Program-made: the position numbers and the translations under genes | NCBI RefSeq assembly: GCF_036785885.1 | Contig: NC_092320.1 | Span: 11,409,557 to 11,473,556 of the forward strand | Length of the DNA stretch: 64,000 nucleotides | Reading direction: 5' to 3' | Source: Coffea arabica | Taxonomy: Eukaryota > Streptophyta > Magnoliopsida > Gentianales > Rubiaceae | In this document: positions 1 through 10,460 of the stretch, piece after piece | Layout: every line of letters begins with the position of its first letter | Position numbering within the stretch: the stretch's first letter is position 1 | Notes under the pieces: generated by a model | Told to the model about the DNA's origin: nothing | The model's input: the letters and a program-made list of their open reading frames with translations, nothing else | Databases searched by the model: none

Positions 1-360
1 GCCCTTGGTTTTTAGGCAAGTTTGTATAATACTAGTTTTTTAACAACTTTTGCTACAGGAACCCCAAAAACTTCTCCCAAAACTTTCGCCCCTTTTTGAA
101 ACATTTTAACAAAACGACGTCATTTTGGCTGGTTTTTTCCTTTTCAATTCATAGCAACACAGAAGACTCCTTCCTTTGTTTCTTTCGCTGCACAAAAGTT
201 TTTGCTCTTTCTGTTAGTTCTCCGGAGTCGACCTACTTCTATGCCGGAGTCTACAGTTGATCAGAGCAACGAGAAGCTAAGTGAGTGATTCTCCATTTTG
301 TTGGTGAAACCCATTCGAAAAGCTTCATTGGTCAATTGCGAGTTCAGAAACTGGGCGCAG
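1..360. other. promoter-like/5' leader-like DNA, no supported gene
   Basis: Mixed-composition DNA with an ACGT-core motif (AACGACGTCATTTT, near 112-125) of the kind common upstream of plant genes. An ATG at 241 opens 15 codons, and an ideal plant donor (GTGAGT) lies at about 279-284. This could be the first exon of a gene, but no downstream exon joins it in frame, so no gene is called. Confidence 0.3.
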
Positions 361-1030
361 AGGGGAAGGGGTGGCGGGGCAAAGGGGGAATGGGCAGCTT
401 GCTTCCACTGGTGGCTGGCGGGGCTAATTCACTGAGCCTATCCGCTCGCAATCCGTATGGGACGTCTTCCTCTGAGCTGGTGAGGGAAGGAGGAAGAGGC
501 AGCGGGGGTGGCGGGGGAAGGGGTGGTGGGCCAGAGAGGGAGGGGTAGTGGGAGAGGGGGTGGCGGGGTAGCGGGAGAAGGGGCAGAGGGGGAAGGGGTG
601 GCGGGACAGAGGGGGTGGCGTGCAGAGGGGAGGGGGAAGGGGCAGAGAAAATGGCGGGGGGAGGGGGTGGCGGGTAGCGGGGGAAGGGGCACAGGGGAAA
701 GGGAAGGGGCAGGGCAGAGGGGTGGTGGGACAGCGAGGGAAGGGCTGGCGGGGGAAGGGGGTGGCGGGGCAGAGGGGAGGGGGAAGGGGCAGAGAAGGTG
801 GTCGGGGGAGGGGGTGGCGTGGCAGCGGGGAGAGGGGGCTGACGGGGGAAGGGGGTGGCGGGGGAAATGCAGAGGAGAGGAGAAGGGGAAAGGGAGGAGA
901 GAGGGTGGCGGGAGGGGAAAGGAGGAAGAAGAAGAAGAAGAAGAAAGAGAAGAAAGAAAAGAAAAAGGAAAAAAAGAAGAAGAAGAAGAAAGAGAAGAAA
1001 GAAAAGAAAAAGAAAGAGAAAGAAAGAAAA
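360..1030. repeat. purine-rich G/GA low-complexity block
   Basis: About 670 bp in which the + strand is nearly all G and A. The left two thirds are imperfect repeats of a GTGGCGGGG / AGAGGGGAAGGGG type. The right third passes into GAA/GAAA runs. Long open frames on both strands here (Gly/Arg/Lys-rich on +, Ser/Pro-rich on -) are composition artefacts and not genes. The block ends in A-rich DNA resembling the end of a dispersed repeat (1040-1196). Confidence 0.9.
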
Positions 1031-1039
1031 GAAAAAAAA

Positions 1040-1196
1040 AATTCACCTTACAAAATTTTTTATCTTACAAAAAACTTCTACAAAAAAATTTTTTACCTTA
1101 CAAAAACTTTTATAAAATTTTTTCAAAAACTTCTACAGTGCACTACAGTAAAGTTTTAGACAAACTCTCAAAAAACTTAGGTTCCAAACAGGCCCG
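1040..1196 (-). repeat. fragment of a dispersed MITE-like repeat
   Basis: Read on the minus strand, the sequence runs from a CGGGCCTGTTTGG-type end through AAGTTTTTTGAGAGTTTGTC and AAAACTTTACTGTAG. The same order of motifs occurs in the element at 48968-49160, so this looks like one end of the same family. The other end was not located. Confidence 0.5.
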
Positions 1197-2234
1197 AGGT
1201 TAGGTCAAGGTGACGGAATGGATTCTTGAAGGCAGCTTGCAAGACACTATTGCCATTTACCATGATTGGTTAGTTGGCTCGTTGGAGCGCTAAAGGCTAA
1301 ACTCTAAGGGGGTTGTGGAATTTGAGGATTGGAAAGGCCCCGGGATCTGGAGATGTGTGGTTCGCCTGCACCAGCCCGCTGATTTCAATTTTTGATATGT
1401 TTTTAATTGGTGGTCCTCCAGTATAATTGCAGCAATTTTATGAGAAATTGCCCTCCTCCGCAGGTTTTATTTTGTGGGCTGCGATGTTAACTGCTCGTCG
1501 ATGGGGCCCAAATTTTTTATCGTGGTGTCACTAAATGGAAAGATGCTACTCTTTTGCCCCCAAAAGAAAATGAATAAATGCAAGGTCTTTTGTCCAATTC
1601 AAAATAGAACTTGACCCATTCGCCGTTTTATTAAGTAGGCTTCATTCATCTGAGCGTTGCTGCGTACATCTCAGGGAAGATACCTATATTTGTCATTACC
1701 ATTTTGGTATAAACCACAGCTATTCGCGTCCGTTTTACGTTTTGCGATTGATCCTATTCCAATCAGGTTAGGCCCTTTGTAGGAAAAAGCTCTCCCAACA
1801 TTATCCTTTCCATTTCCATGAATATTAAACCTAAGACCTTATGATTACGGAACGCAAGCTCCTTCCAGGATTTTAAATTAAGTAAGTGGTAATTTAAGAT
1901 ACAGAGGGTGAGCGGTATCTTTGCTCGTTTCCTGCCACTGATGTATGGCAATTGGGTTGAGTATAATCTTGGTACTTCCTCTTCATTGCTTGGATTGTGT
2001 GGGAGCTCAAAGATATAAAATAATCACCGTTCATTTTGTGAATTCCTTTTTTTGTTGTTTTTGAGGAATTTTGTGAAAATAAGAATAAATGGGATCGAAG
2101 TCACAAGAGCAGAAACTAGTGAACAGGGGTTCCAAAAGCCAATTAGTTATAGTTATGTCAATTTGCTAAAAGCTAAAGCCAACTTTTTACAAGCCAAACT
2201 AATTAGATTTTGCAACCTTTTACGCTAAGTTTCT
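1197..2234. other. intergenic, no supported gene
   Basis: A 25-codon open stretch at about 1203-1292 on + looks protein-like but ends in a stop. It has no in-frame partner exon. Nothing else is recognised. Confidence 0.4.
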
Positions 2235-3330
2235 TGTGATCAGTCGGCTGATTGAGGGCTTTAAGCCCAGAAGGAGCGAACTTGGGCCGAAGGGTTGCCT
2301 TCTCTAAGTCGTCCCAATTTGCTCATAACAAACTCAGAAGGCCTAATCGTCCCACCACCCCTTGACAACAAAGGCGTAGTGAAAAGACCACGCTTTCTTG
2401 CTCTCTAGCACTTAAGAATGGCTTCCCCATTCAGAAATATACGTTGGTAATCTAGGTCGGAAGGCTTCAATCGACCAAATTATCCTAGCAGAGCAACCCA
2501 AGCAAAGATCAGTAAATTATCGTCTGCTTCTTCTTCATATGCCTTGGTGCTGTGAAAAAGCGTCATATTCAGAAGAAAGGTGTTATCAGTAAATTATCCT
2601 AGTATGTTATTTTAATGGAATTTCGTTTATTACCCAAAAAAAAAAAAAAAAAAGTAAACTATGAGTGTTGTTTCCATCACCTACTTCAAATTTAAAGCAT
2701 TGCCTCTCTTCTTCTGTATTTACATGCTTAAGAATTCACCAATAAATGAAAAGCACATATACAAGAAACCGGTTCCTTCACTTTTGCATTGAACATACAG
2801 ACTATAGAGAGAAGTAAATGACGCCGAATGTCACTAAATTATTAACGTTTTTGGTCACTAATCTAATTTTTTTAGCCAAAAATATCGCTCAACTGCTAAT
2901 TACTTGCCTAATCAGGCTTTGTAACTGTTCTGTCAATTTGCTGACTGAGGGTTTCGAGCCCATCAGGATTTAATTTAACTCGGCCGGATGTGTTTTCATT
3001 TCCAGAGTCGTCCAAATTTCGACTTAACCAAACATATGGCTTAGAAGGCCTAGTTGTCCCAGCCCTTCACGACGAAGGCTTAATACTCCAGCTCCAAGAA
3101 TCCATAAATTATGGTCTGTTGATCCTTCTTGAGATGCCTTGTTACAGGGCGTAAATTATGAGTATTTGTTTCCAGCACCTACATCAAAATTAAAGCGTTA
3201 ACCTTTTTCTTGTATCTGTACATGCATACGATTGATTCTTGAGACTCTATACCTTTACTACCAGTTAAGGAGCATATATTATATACAAGAAATCGATTCC
3301 TCTACTTTTGCCTTGAAGATGTAGGATCCA
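2235..3330. repeat. diverged tandem duplication
   Basis: Two blocks share the same order of motifs: about 2235-2810 and about 2935-3330. Both contain GCTGA(T/C)TGAGGG, then AGTCGTCC, AGAAGGCCTA, GTCCCA, TAAATTATnGTCTG, GATGCCTTG, then a TTTCC(A)nCACCTAC stretch and ACAAGAAA. Neither block codes. The left copy is longer because of an A-tract and extra sequence around 2560-2660. Confidence 0.6.
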
Positions 3331-3530
3331 TTTGGATTAGCTGTTTTTAGAGGTGTTATTAAAATATTTTACTGTAGCAATGTAATTGAAAAACTTTTAC
3401 TGTAGATAAGTTTTTTTTTTTTTTTTTTTGTGTATTTTTGGTATTTTTTAAGATTGTTTTTGATATTTTTGAAGTTGTTTTTGATGTTTTTGAGGTTGTT
3501 TTTGTTTGTGTATTACTCGACTCCCGCTAC
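3330..3530. repeat. dispersed TGTAGTA/T-rich MITE-like repeat
   Basis: It begins with a CCATTTGGATTAGCTGTTTTT end and holds two ACTGTAG motifs followed by T-rich DNA with repeated TTTTTGAnGTTGTTTTTGATG-type units. Related remnants lie at about 37545-37640, 43595-43745, 48130-48260 and 59165-59310. Confidence 0.4.
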
Positions 3531-5803
3531 AACTTTCAGATTCATATATTATGTACAAACAATTTGGCATATTTTAGAATTCGTAATTTGTATTACCTAT
3601 AAACACATTTTCTTGAAGTATGATAACCAAAAGTTGTGGCAAATTGAAGACTTGAATGTATGCTTTTGAGAGAGGAATCGAACAATTTTATGGCTCGCGT
3701 CATGTGAGCGTTGAAGGAGAACATGGACTTGGATGGTTCCGAATTTTGTTATGCGTTTAAACCCGTTTTCCGGGTATACCGAACCTCTACTGTAGGCTAA
3801 TGAGAAGGCTTAAACTAATTCTATATGGCCTTCCACTCTTCTAGATCAATATGCAGATTTCGGGCATGTTTATTGATTGCATGACGTGTACGTTTTCTTA
3901 ATTACAACAGAATTCATAGCAATGGTTTTTCTTGTCTGGGGTGCTTTGAATCAGAAGAAAAGCTTGGATTTCTAGAACAAGTTTCATTTCATTCCATTTC
4001 TTGGACCATCAAATCGGTACTCCCTTCAAGAATATTAAAATGAAATGGCAGGCGATGTCATTGTGATCTATCATTATTCAATTGCGCACTATATTTTCTC
4101 TTACTGGAGAGATTTTCTTCACTCTTATAACAATTGTGTTGCAGGCAGGAAGAAAGCTAGCGGGGTTTGAATTTTTCAGTCTACTGACTCACAGAAGTAG
4201 TATCAAGGTTCCGTCTGCACGGTCATACTGATGGCTCTGAAACTCCATTTTGGGATATAATTTGATTAGAGAGATGTATGGACTGGCGAAGTCACTGAAT
4301 AGGAAGACGGAATAGAAATTCAAATTAGCGCACAATTTAATAGAGAAATTCAACCCCCCCCCCCCCCCCCACCCCAAAGGTGGTCTAACTTAACGAAATC
4401 ACGTCCTGTCCCTTGAAGCCCCTGAGAATCATTTGTTTAGTCAAAGGGGGGGAAAAACTGGAATTCCGTTTGGTTGACGAATGCTGAAATGATAATATGA
4501 TTTATGCTTTAAATAAGCCTCTGTTTGGAACTTTGATGACAATGAGATACATAAATTAATAGGATAAAATACTTAACCAAGAAGTTGTAAAAAATGATCT
4601 GACAAATTCAACCGAAGAAGAAACAAACGGAAAAAAAAAAAGAAAAAGAAAAATGGCATTACGGCTACTGATACAGGCAGGAACAACTGATTGCATCATC
4701 TTATGCTACTTGCGGAGACACTAAGCCCAATGCTTGGCAGGTTTGTCCCCTCAAGATATAAGTTGGTAGCTAGGACATTTTCGAGTCTTTTTTTTTTACG
4801 TATCCTTTTGAAGAGTCGAAACTATGAGCTCTTCAATATGGGTGAAGTAATTGAACTTCTTCTCTTTATATGGCACAAGTAGTTGCAATTTATTCTTACC
4901 GAATAAACAAAAATGGAATTATAGAGTTATGTATATTCCTATCATGCATGAAATTCAAAGAAGTAAGTTATTGTGGCTGAAAGGAAGGCTATGGAATGGT
5001 TCTGGCTTGATAAATAAAGTGTAAAATACAAGTAAGGCTATAAATGTATCATAATAAGCATGTAAAAAAAAAAAAACTAATACTTTCCGTGTGTATGTTG
5101 ATGTTTCCAATAGGGGGGTGATGGCGATGATTCTGTTGATTCTTTTCATCTTTTGTTTGCCCAAAAAAATCCTAGTTAGCTGGTCAATCGGACCACGGCT
5201 GACTATTTGGGGGGGTAGGTACGGAGCTGCTAGCCTGGAAATCAGAGTTGAAATTCAAACTTCTCCATTTCACGATCCAGGAGGAGTCTAAGACATTCTT
5301 TTGGCAATGTTTCGTTCCATTCCCAGCAAATGGTTTTTTTTTACCCTAAACGGGCGTGCATCGCCTCATGCACTTGATGTCGAGGCGCTGTTAACTTGGA
5401 ACATTGTGTGATGGCCTGTCTCTGTATTCAAGTCCATAACCAACATAGAGTGCAAGATTCCAGTTTTGATCACCATAGTCTACTTAAGAAAGTATTAAAA
5501 AATTGAAGCTGGTTGTGATTCTTCGCTTTACCTCGAAATTTCCAGACGATTTATTTACTCAATGTGAAAATTGTGAAGGTCCAAGCAATGTGTGTATCTC
5601 TTAAAATACCCTTGAAAAGGACGGCAGTCCTGCTCTCGTGCAAATTGCAAGCTAGACATCCATAGCAAACTTTGAATAATGGATGCCGTTCGATGCCTTC
5701 CCTTTTATGTTCATATATATATATATATTTTTTTTAATTCTTCTTTTCCAAAAGAACCATTCATCTATTACAGGCAGGAATTTTCAAAACTGTTTTTCCG
5801 GCT

Positions 5804-5863
5804 TTCGTGATACATGCAAGCAGAGCAGATGTTTTCGTGATACATGCAAGTGAAGCAACGTTG
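5804..5863. repeat. 30-bp tandem repeat, two copies
   Basis: TTCGTGATACATGCAAG recurs exactly 30 bp apart (5804 and 5834), followed by similar GAAGCA / GAGCAG sequence. Confidence 0.7.
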
Positions 5864-6213
5864 GTTGATACCATCCGGTATATTGGAGCCTCATGAAATG
5901 ATGTGCGCCAAAGATTCAGGAGAATTGGTCGCTGATTGTTGAGTGCGTCGTGGGGTATTTTTCATAAGCGTTTTGATACAGTTTGATGAGCTGTATTGAA
6001 TTTTGGGTTGTGAATAATTGTAGAGACTCATTGATGTATAGATAGCGTGTGTATATGCTACTTCGTATGTGTTTTAGTCCTCTATCAATAAAAATTTGCA
6101 ATTTAACTAAAAAAAAAAAATCTTTTAGATGCTAATTATCCAACATAAGAGTTTATGGTGTGAAACATGGAAATTAGCTAAAAAATTTTGAATACATCTT
6201 AGATACGCTAGCT

Positions 6214-6336
6214 AGCAGTGTATACACTATCGCGATTAGGTATATGACATACGAGCAAAATTTGGATTTCAAATTTTAAACTTAAATAAGTTATCATCCA
6301 TTTAACGGTGATATTGTATGCAGTGTCGGTGTATAA
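6214..6336. repeat. dispersed CAGTGTATACACT repeat, degenerate copy
   Basis: Opens with CAGTGTATACACTATC and ends with GCAGTGTCGGTGTATA, about 120 bp apart, enclosing a TTTGGATTTCAAATTT-type centre. Better copies of this family lie at 25660-25800 and 59847-59979. Confidence 0.45.
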
Positions 6337-7330
6337 AAAATTAATCCAAAAACTGTAAGGGTGCAAATTGAACATGATAATAAATACTAGCGCCTTGCTT
6401 GCTTAATTGAACAACGTTTGGCTTCTAACATCGGTTCAATGCATTAGCATAGGTGCACATATAGCCTACAGTACTACACCAGTTTAACCTACATCCAACA
6501 CAATTTTCTGTCCAGCCAAATCAGGTTTTGACTTCATACAAAATATTAATTCGATTATTCTAGCACCCGGCAGGTAGAAAAGGTTATTTATTCTTATTCA
6601 ATGTGAATGGAAAGCACAAGAAAGTATGACTTGAGGTGTATAGTGAGAGAATTGGGCCCGGCCAACAAGTAAAGCATAAGAAAGTGAGTTTTTACTTCTT
6701 TATTGTTGATTCTTTATGTGAGTTAAGTCAGAAGTGAGGAGGCGGCTTAATTTGCTCAGTATGCTCCACAAAATTGAATGTGTAGATTTCTAATACATAG
6801 AGTTACTAGAGAACTTTGACCACAGACAACTCACAACTTCTTGCAACGAGGGAACATGATGCAACTGATGATTGTCCATTTTATACTTGTTCTTGAATTT
6901 ATTAGCTAAACAGAAAAGAGAAGATGAACTTCGACTCAAATGCTTCGAATGTCATGCGAGAATAAAGAATGAGATCGGTCATTATAAGCTAAACCTAGAG
7001 CCGATTTTTGACACTTTCAAATCTTGAACAGGTAACGTTTGATTTGAATTGATTTATGCCCCAGAGTCCAAGTGTTTAGATTTGAGTCAGAGTCAAGGTC
7101 AAATCCACGATTCAATTCGATTTGTTTGACAAAAGGGCTTGATTTATCCAATTACAACGCTCGAGTTCAAGATGTTAGTTAGATTGTCCTTCTTTGAACT
7201 AAGAAATATATAATGTAGAAGCCAAGAAATATTTATGGAACTGAGCAACCTATTGGAAACAGAAAAATTGATGAAAGAAGGAAAAAAAAGAGAGAGGCTC
7301 GAGGAAACACAATGCGTAAAATATGAAATA

Positions 7331-7662
7331 CTCCCTCCGTCCCACTTTGATAGTCTTAGTTTTTTTTTTTCCACACAGTTTAAAAAAAAGTAGTTAATTT
7401 TGTTGGAACAATCAATTTAGGTAGTTATTTTCCTAAAATACCATCACATTAATTAGAGTATAACTTTATGGGAACTTGAATTGATAGTAAAAAAAGAATC
7501 AACTCTCATTAAATGGAGTAGGTTTATAGTAACAACAACTTACATTGAATAACGGTATTTTAGAAAAATTAAAATACAACTACATTCTTCAATTGGAAAG
7601 TGGACTACAATTTGGGACAGATGAAAAAGGAAAACAGAACTATCAAAGTGGGACGGAGGGAG
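7331..7662. mobile_element. Stowaway-type MITE, copy 1
   Basis: A 332-bp non-coding element with matching terminal inverted repeats (CTCCCTCCGTCCCACTTTGA at the left, its complement at the right). It is flanked by TA on both sides (7329-7330 and 7663-7664), as expected for the Tc1/mariner Stowaway class. It is homologous, in the opposite orientation, to the element at 31481-31809. Confidence 0.9.
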
Positions 7663-7664
7663 TA

Positions 7665-10290
7665 GAATGTATGGTTATGCGTAATGATCTTCCCAATGCT
7701 CAACTAGTTCAGAAATTTCACTCATCCATTAACTTGCTGAATACAAACATGGCTTCAATTTCACTTCAAATCCAAAAAAGGCGTACAATTCGGGTACATA
7801 AACAAATAATAATGAATACGGTATGGTGCTAATTTCTTCAAGTGATTCAAACTTCTTCCAGTTAAGTTTGTTTTTTGGTCTCCCTCTAAATATTTTCTTC
7901 CCAAACTAACTAAAAATCTCCATGTCTGGCCTCTTATTATTGTTTTTTTTGGGGGGGGGGGGGGGCTAAGAATCCTAGTGCCTGACCTCTCATATTACAA
8001 GTGAGTTAAATCAAGAAAACCGCCACAACCTTGGTATTAACTATTAATTAAGTGGTGAACATTCTGTAGAATTTGACAAAATACATAAACAGCAGTCATA
8101 TACAAATCAATTTACTACTGTGGTCTACAGATCGTGAGAATCACGATTTCTGGAGCGGATAACCTGACATTACAGTCAAACTTACACTTTTATTACCACT
8201 CCTTCAAGGAAAAAAAAAAGGGGGGGGTCAGATGGCAAGTAAAATAAACTATACGTTTACCATTCGGGAATAGCTAGGAAAAAATTAAAAGAGAGACAGC
8301 TGTTTTGAATATTGAATATTGAAAACGACTTCCTAATCTTTGACGTCACGTGATTCACAAAAAAGTGATTTCTAGAGTTTTGTGAATTACCACTAGCACC
8401 TTGGAGGCTTGGATGACCTTCTTTTTTTCTTTTTTTTTTTTGTAGAAAAGAAAAACGAATGCAGGAGGAAAAGGTCGGTTTGAACTACGTATTAACGTAT
8501 TCTTACAGCTTGGACTGAAGATAGATTGAAGGTTCCTTGATCAATAAAGCATGAAGATAATATAAAAATTAGAAAAATTTTGAAGTACTGAACATTTATG
8601 CATTCATAGGCCATTTGGGATATCTTTTATGGATCACAGAAACTGTTTTGTTCATCCAATTATTTGATATCAGCGTAGCATGAAAGATTCATATATGTGA
8701 GTTTGTAAACTTGAAGAATTACAGAATTTGTACTACTATCTATCGTATATAGCCAAGTCTAAATCCAACATATTCAGCTGCATAGGTGTCTATTTTTGAA
8801 AGTTATGTGCGGGGACATTCCAATTTCCAAGCAAGTATATCTCCCGGAGCCGCCCGCATGCCATGCAAGAGTGGAAAATAGCGTTGCATTCCCTTTTCTT
8901 TCTTTTTGTTTCGGGTAGGTAGGCTACTCGGTCGAATCAATTTCCTAGATAAGGCATAGCTTTTATAGAAAATATGTATACCGTAAAATCGGTGGTGCTG
9001 ATTAATAATGGAGTCAAGAAAGAATGAATCTTCAAACTGGAGAAAATAATGGAATCTGAGCTAAAGATGGTCATGGTTTTGTGGAAGATGGAATTCCCGT
9101 TACATTACAAGAGGCGTGCACTCTTCAAATTTCTATTGATCTGAATGTCTGTGTTTGATTTCCATGGCGTCGTCCATTCCCCATGTTCCTTCTTCTTCTT
9201 TTCTGGGACGTTTCCATTTAATCAAATGGGCTGCAGAAAGTGAGAAGGCAATTCTTCACTTCTTAGATTTGAGAACGATAGATCACATATTCACGGTACG
9301 TACTGATCTCCCGCAGACACACATTTGTCTCCGTGCGTCTGTGATGTGTGCTGAGATTTTGTTGTTTGCCCCCCCAACCCACCTAAAAAAAAAAAAAATA
9401 TATATATAGTCAGAAGTGCAGTTGCTTATTCCCGTAAACATTTTTCTACAAATTTAAGAGACAAGGGAGGTGTCCAAGGGATAATATGTATATGTATATA
9501 TGTTGAACGTAATTTATAATGGAAGAAACTTCTCGGTCAAAACACATGTAATGTAATCAAACTAAAACCAACTCCTCACGGTCAAAAAATAACCAGTCCA
9601 GATCGAATTGGCCTACGATTTCATCAACAACATGAAGCTCGATCCGTCGTCTCATTTGCTCTGCATTTTCCATCTCATAACAAAATTATATACCACCACC
9701 AGCGCTCTTGAAGAATCGGATTCTTGTGGACCGCATAATGAGATCAACGAAGCCGATCGAGTGGACCCGATTTCACGAATTATTTTTTTATGAATCGTTC
9801 GTTTATAGTAACAAGTTCATGGTCAGCTGTTGACCTGTTCTAATTAACGTTATTATTAGGGAGCTCAAATGTGTTTCAATAGAGATATACGAGGAATTAT
9901 TCTAATGTTCGGAAAATATGAGGCATTGAGGAGTTGATATGATGAATCTAAGGATCGTACAGTGAACAAAAATCGAAGTTGGCACACAGAAATTGTTTAA
10001 GCTCAACAACCAACCACCGGTTAGAAACCCAACCAAACCGCTGGTTTGGACGAAATTTCCTTACTAACTTACTAATATATTACTATAATGCAAGAATTAA
10101 TGTACATATGTATTTATTTTGTACAAAAGACACGGTCTTCACTTGTAATCTTGTCTGTGTCTGTGTGAAGGGCGAGAAAAGAAAGAAAGAAACAAATATT
10201 TCTTAATTTTCTCCAAGTCCGGAAAGTCTGAAGTCCGCTCACGTGCCCCCAACATGACCTTCTCGTTCTCATTTTTCATGCAAAAGCCCC
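7665..10290. other. intergenic and upstream region of the FMO locus
   Basis: No gene was recognised. A G(17-18) tract lies near 7952-7969 and another G run near 8221. Three TTGACC/GGTCAA cores (W-box-like) lie at 9535-9540, 9580-9585 and 9830-9835, 0.6-0.9 kb upstream of the FMO start codon. Confidence 0.4.
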
Positions 10291-10299
10291 CTATAAATA
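10291..10299 (+). promoter_or_regulatory. TATA box of the FMO1-like gene
   Basis: CTATAAATA sits 170 bp before the FMO ATG, in a CCCCCTATAAATACCCC context typical of plant core promoters. It implies a leader of roughly 135 nt. The promoter is thus preserved although the coding region is damaged. Confidence 0.65.
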
Positions 10300-10460
10300 C
10301 CCCTCCAAATCTTCTCTACGTTCACAAAACCATCGTTCCTAGCTAATCATCCTATCCTAGACATTATATACTAAGCCTTTGAATACATACACACCCCAAA
10401 ACTCCCTTCACTTTCTAGTCTCGAGCTAGCGCCTTCCCACCATTTCGTTCCCTGGTAGCA

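Larger units (their letters stand above)
3560..7328. other. intergenic, no supported gene
   Basis: AT-rich DNA with a C(18) tract near 4353-4370, a short (TA)n near 5716-5729, a two-copy 30-bp tandem repeat at 5804-5863 and a dispersed repeat at 6214-6336. Open frames here are short and do not resemble known proteins. Confidence 0.5.

Noticed and set aside
438-1203. Long open frames (up to 231 codons) on both strands across the purine-rich block
   Set aside because: The products are simple Gly/Arg/Lys or Ser/Pro repeats, and the frames exist only because the DNA lacks T (and hence stop codons) on one strand.
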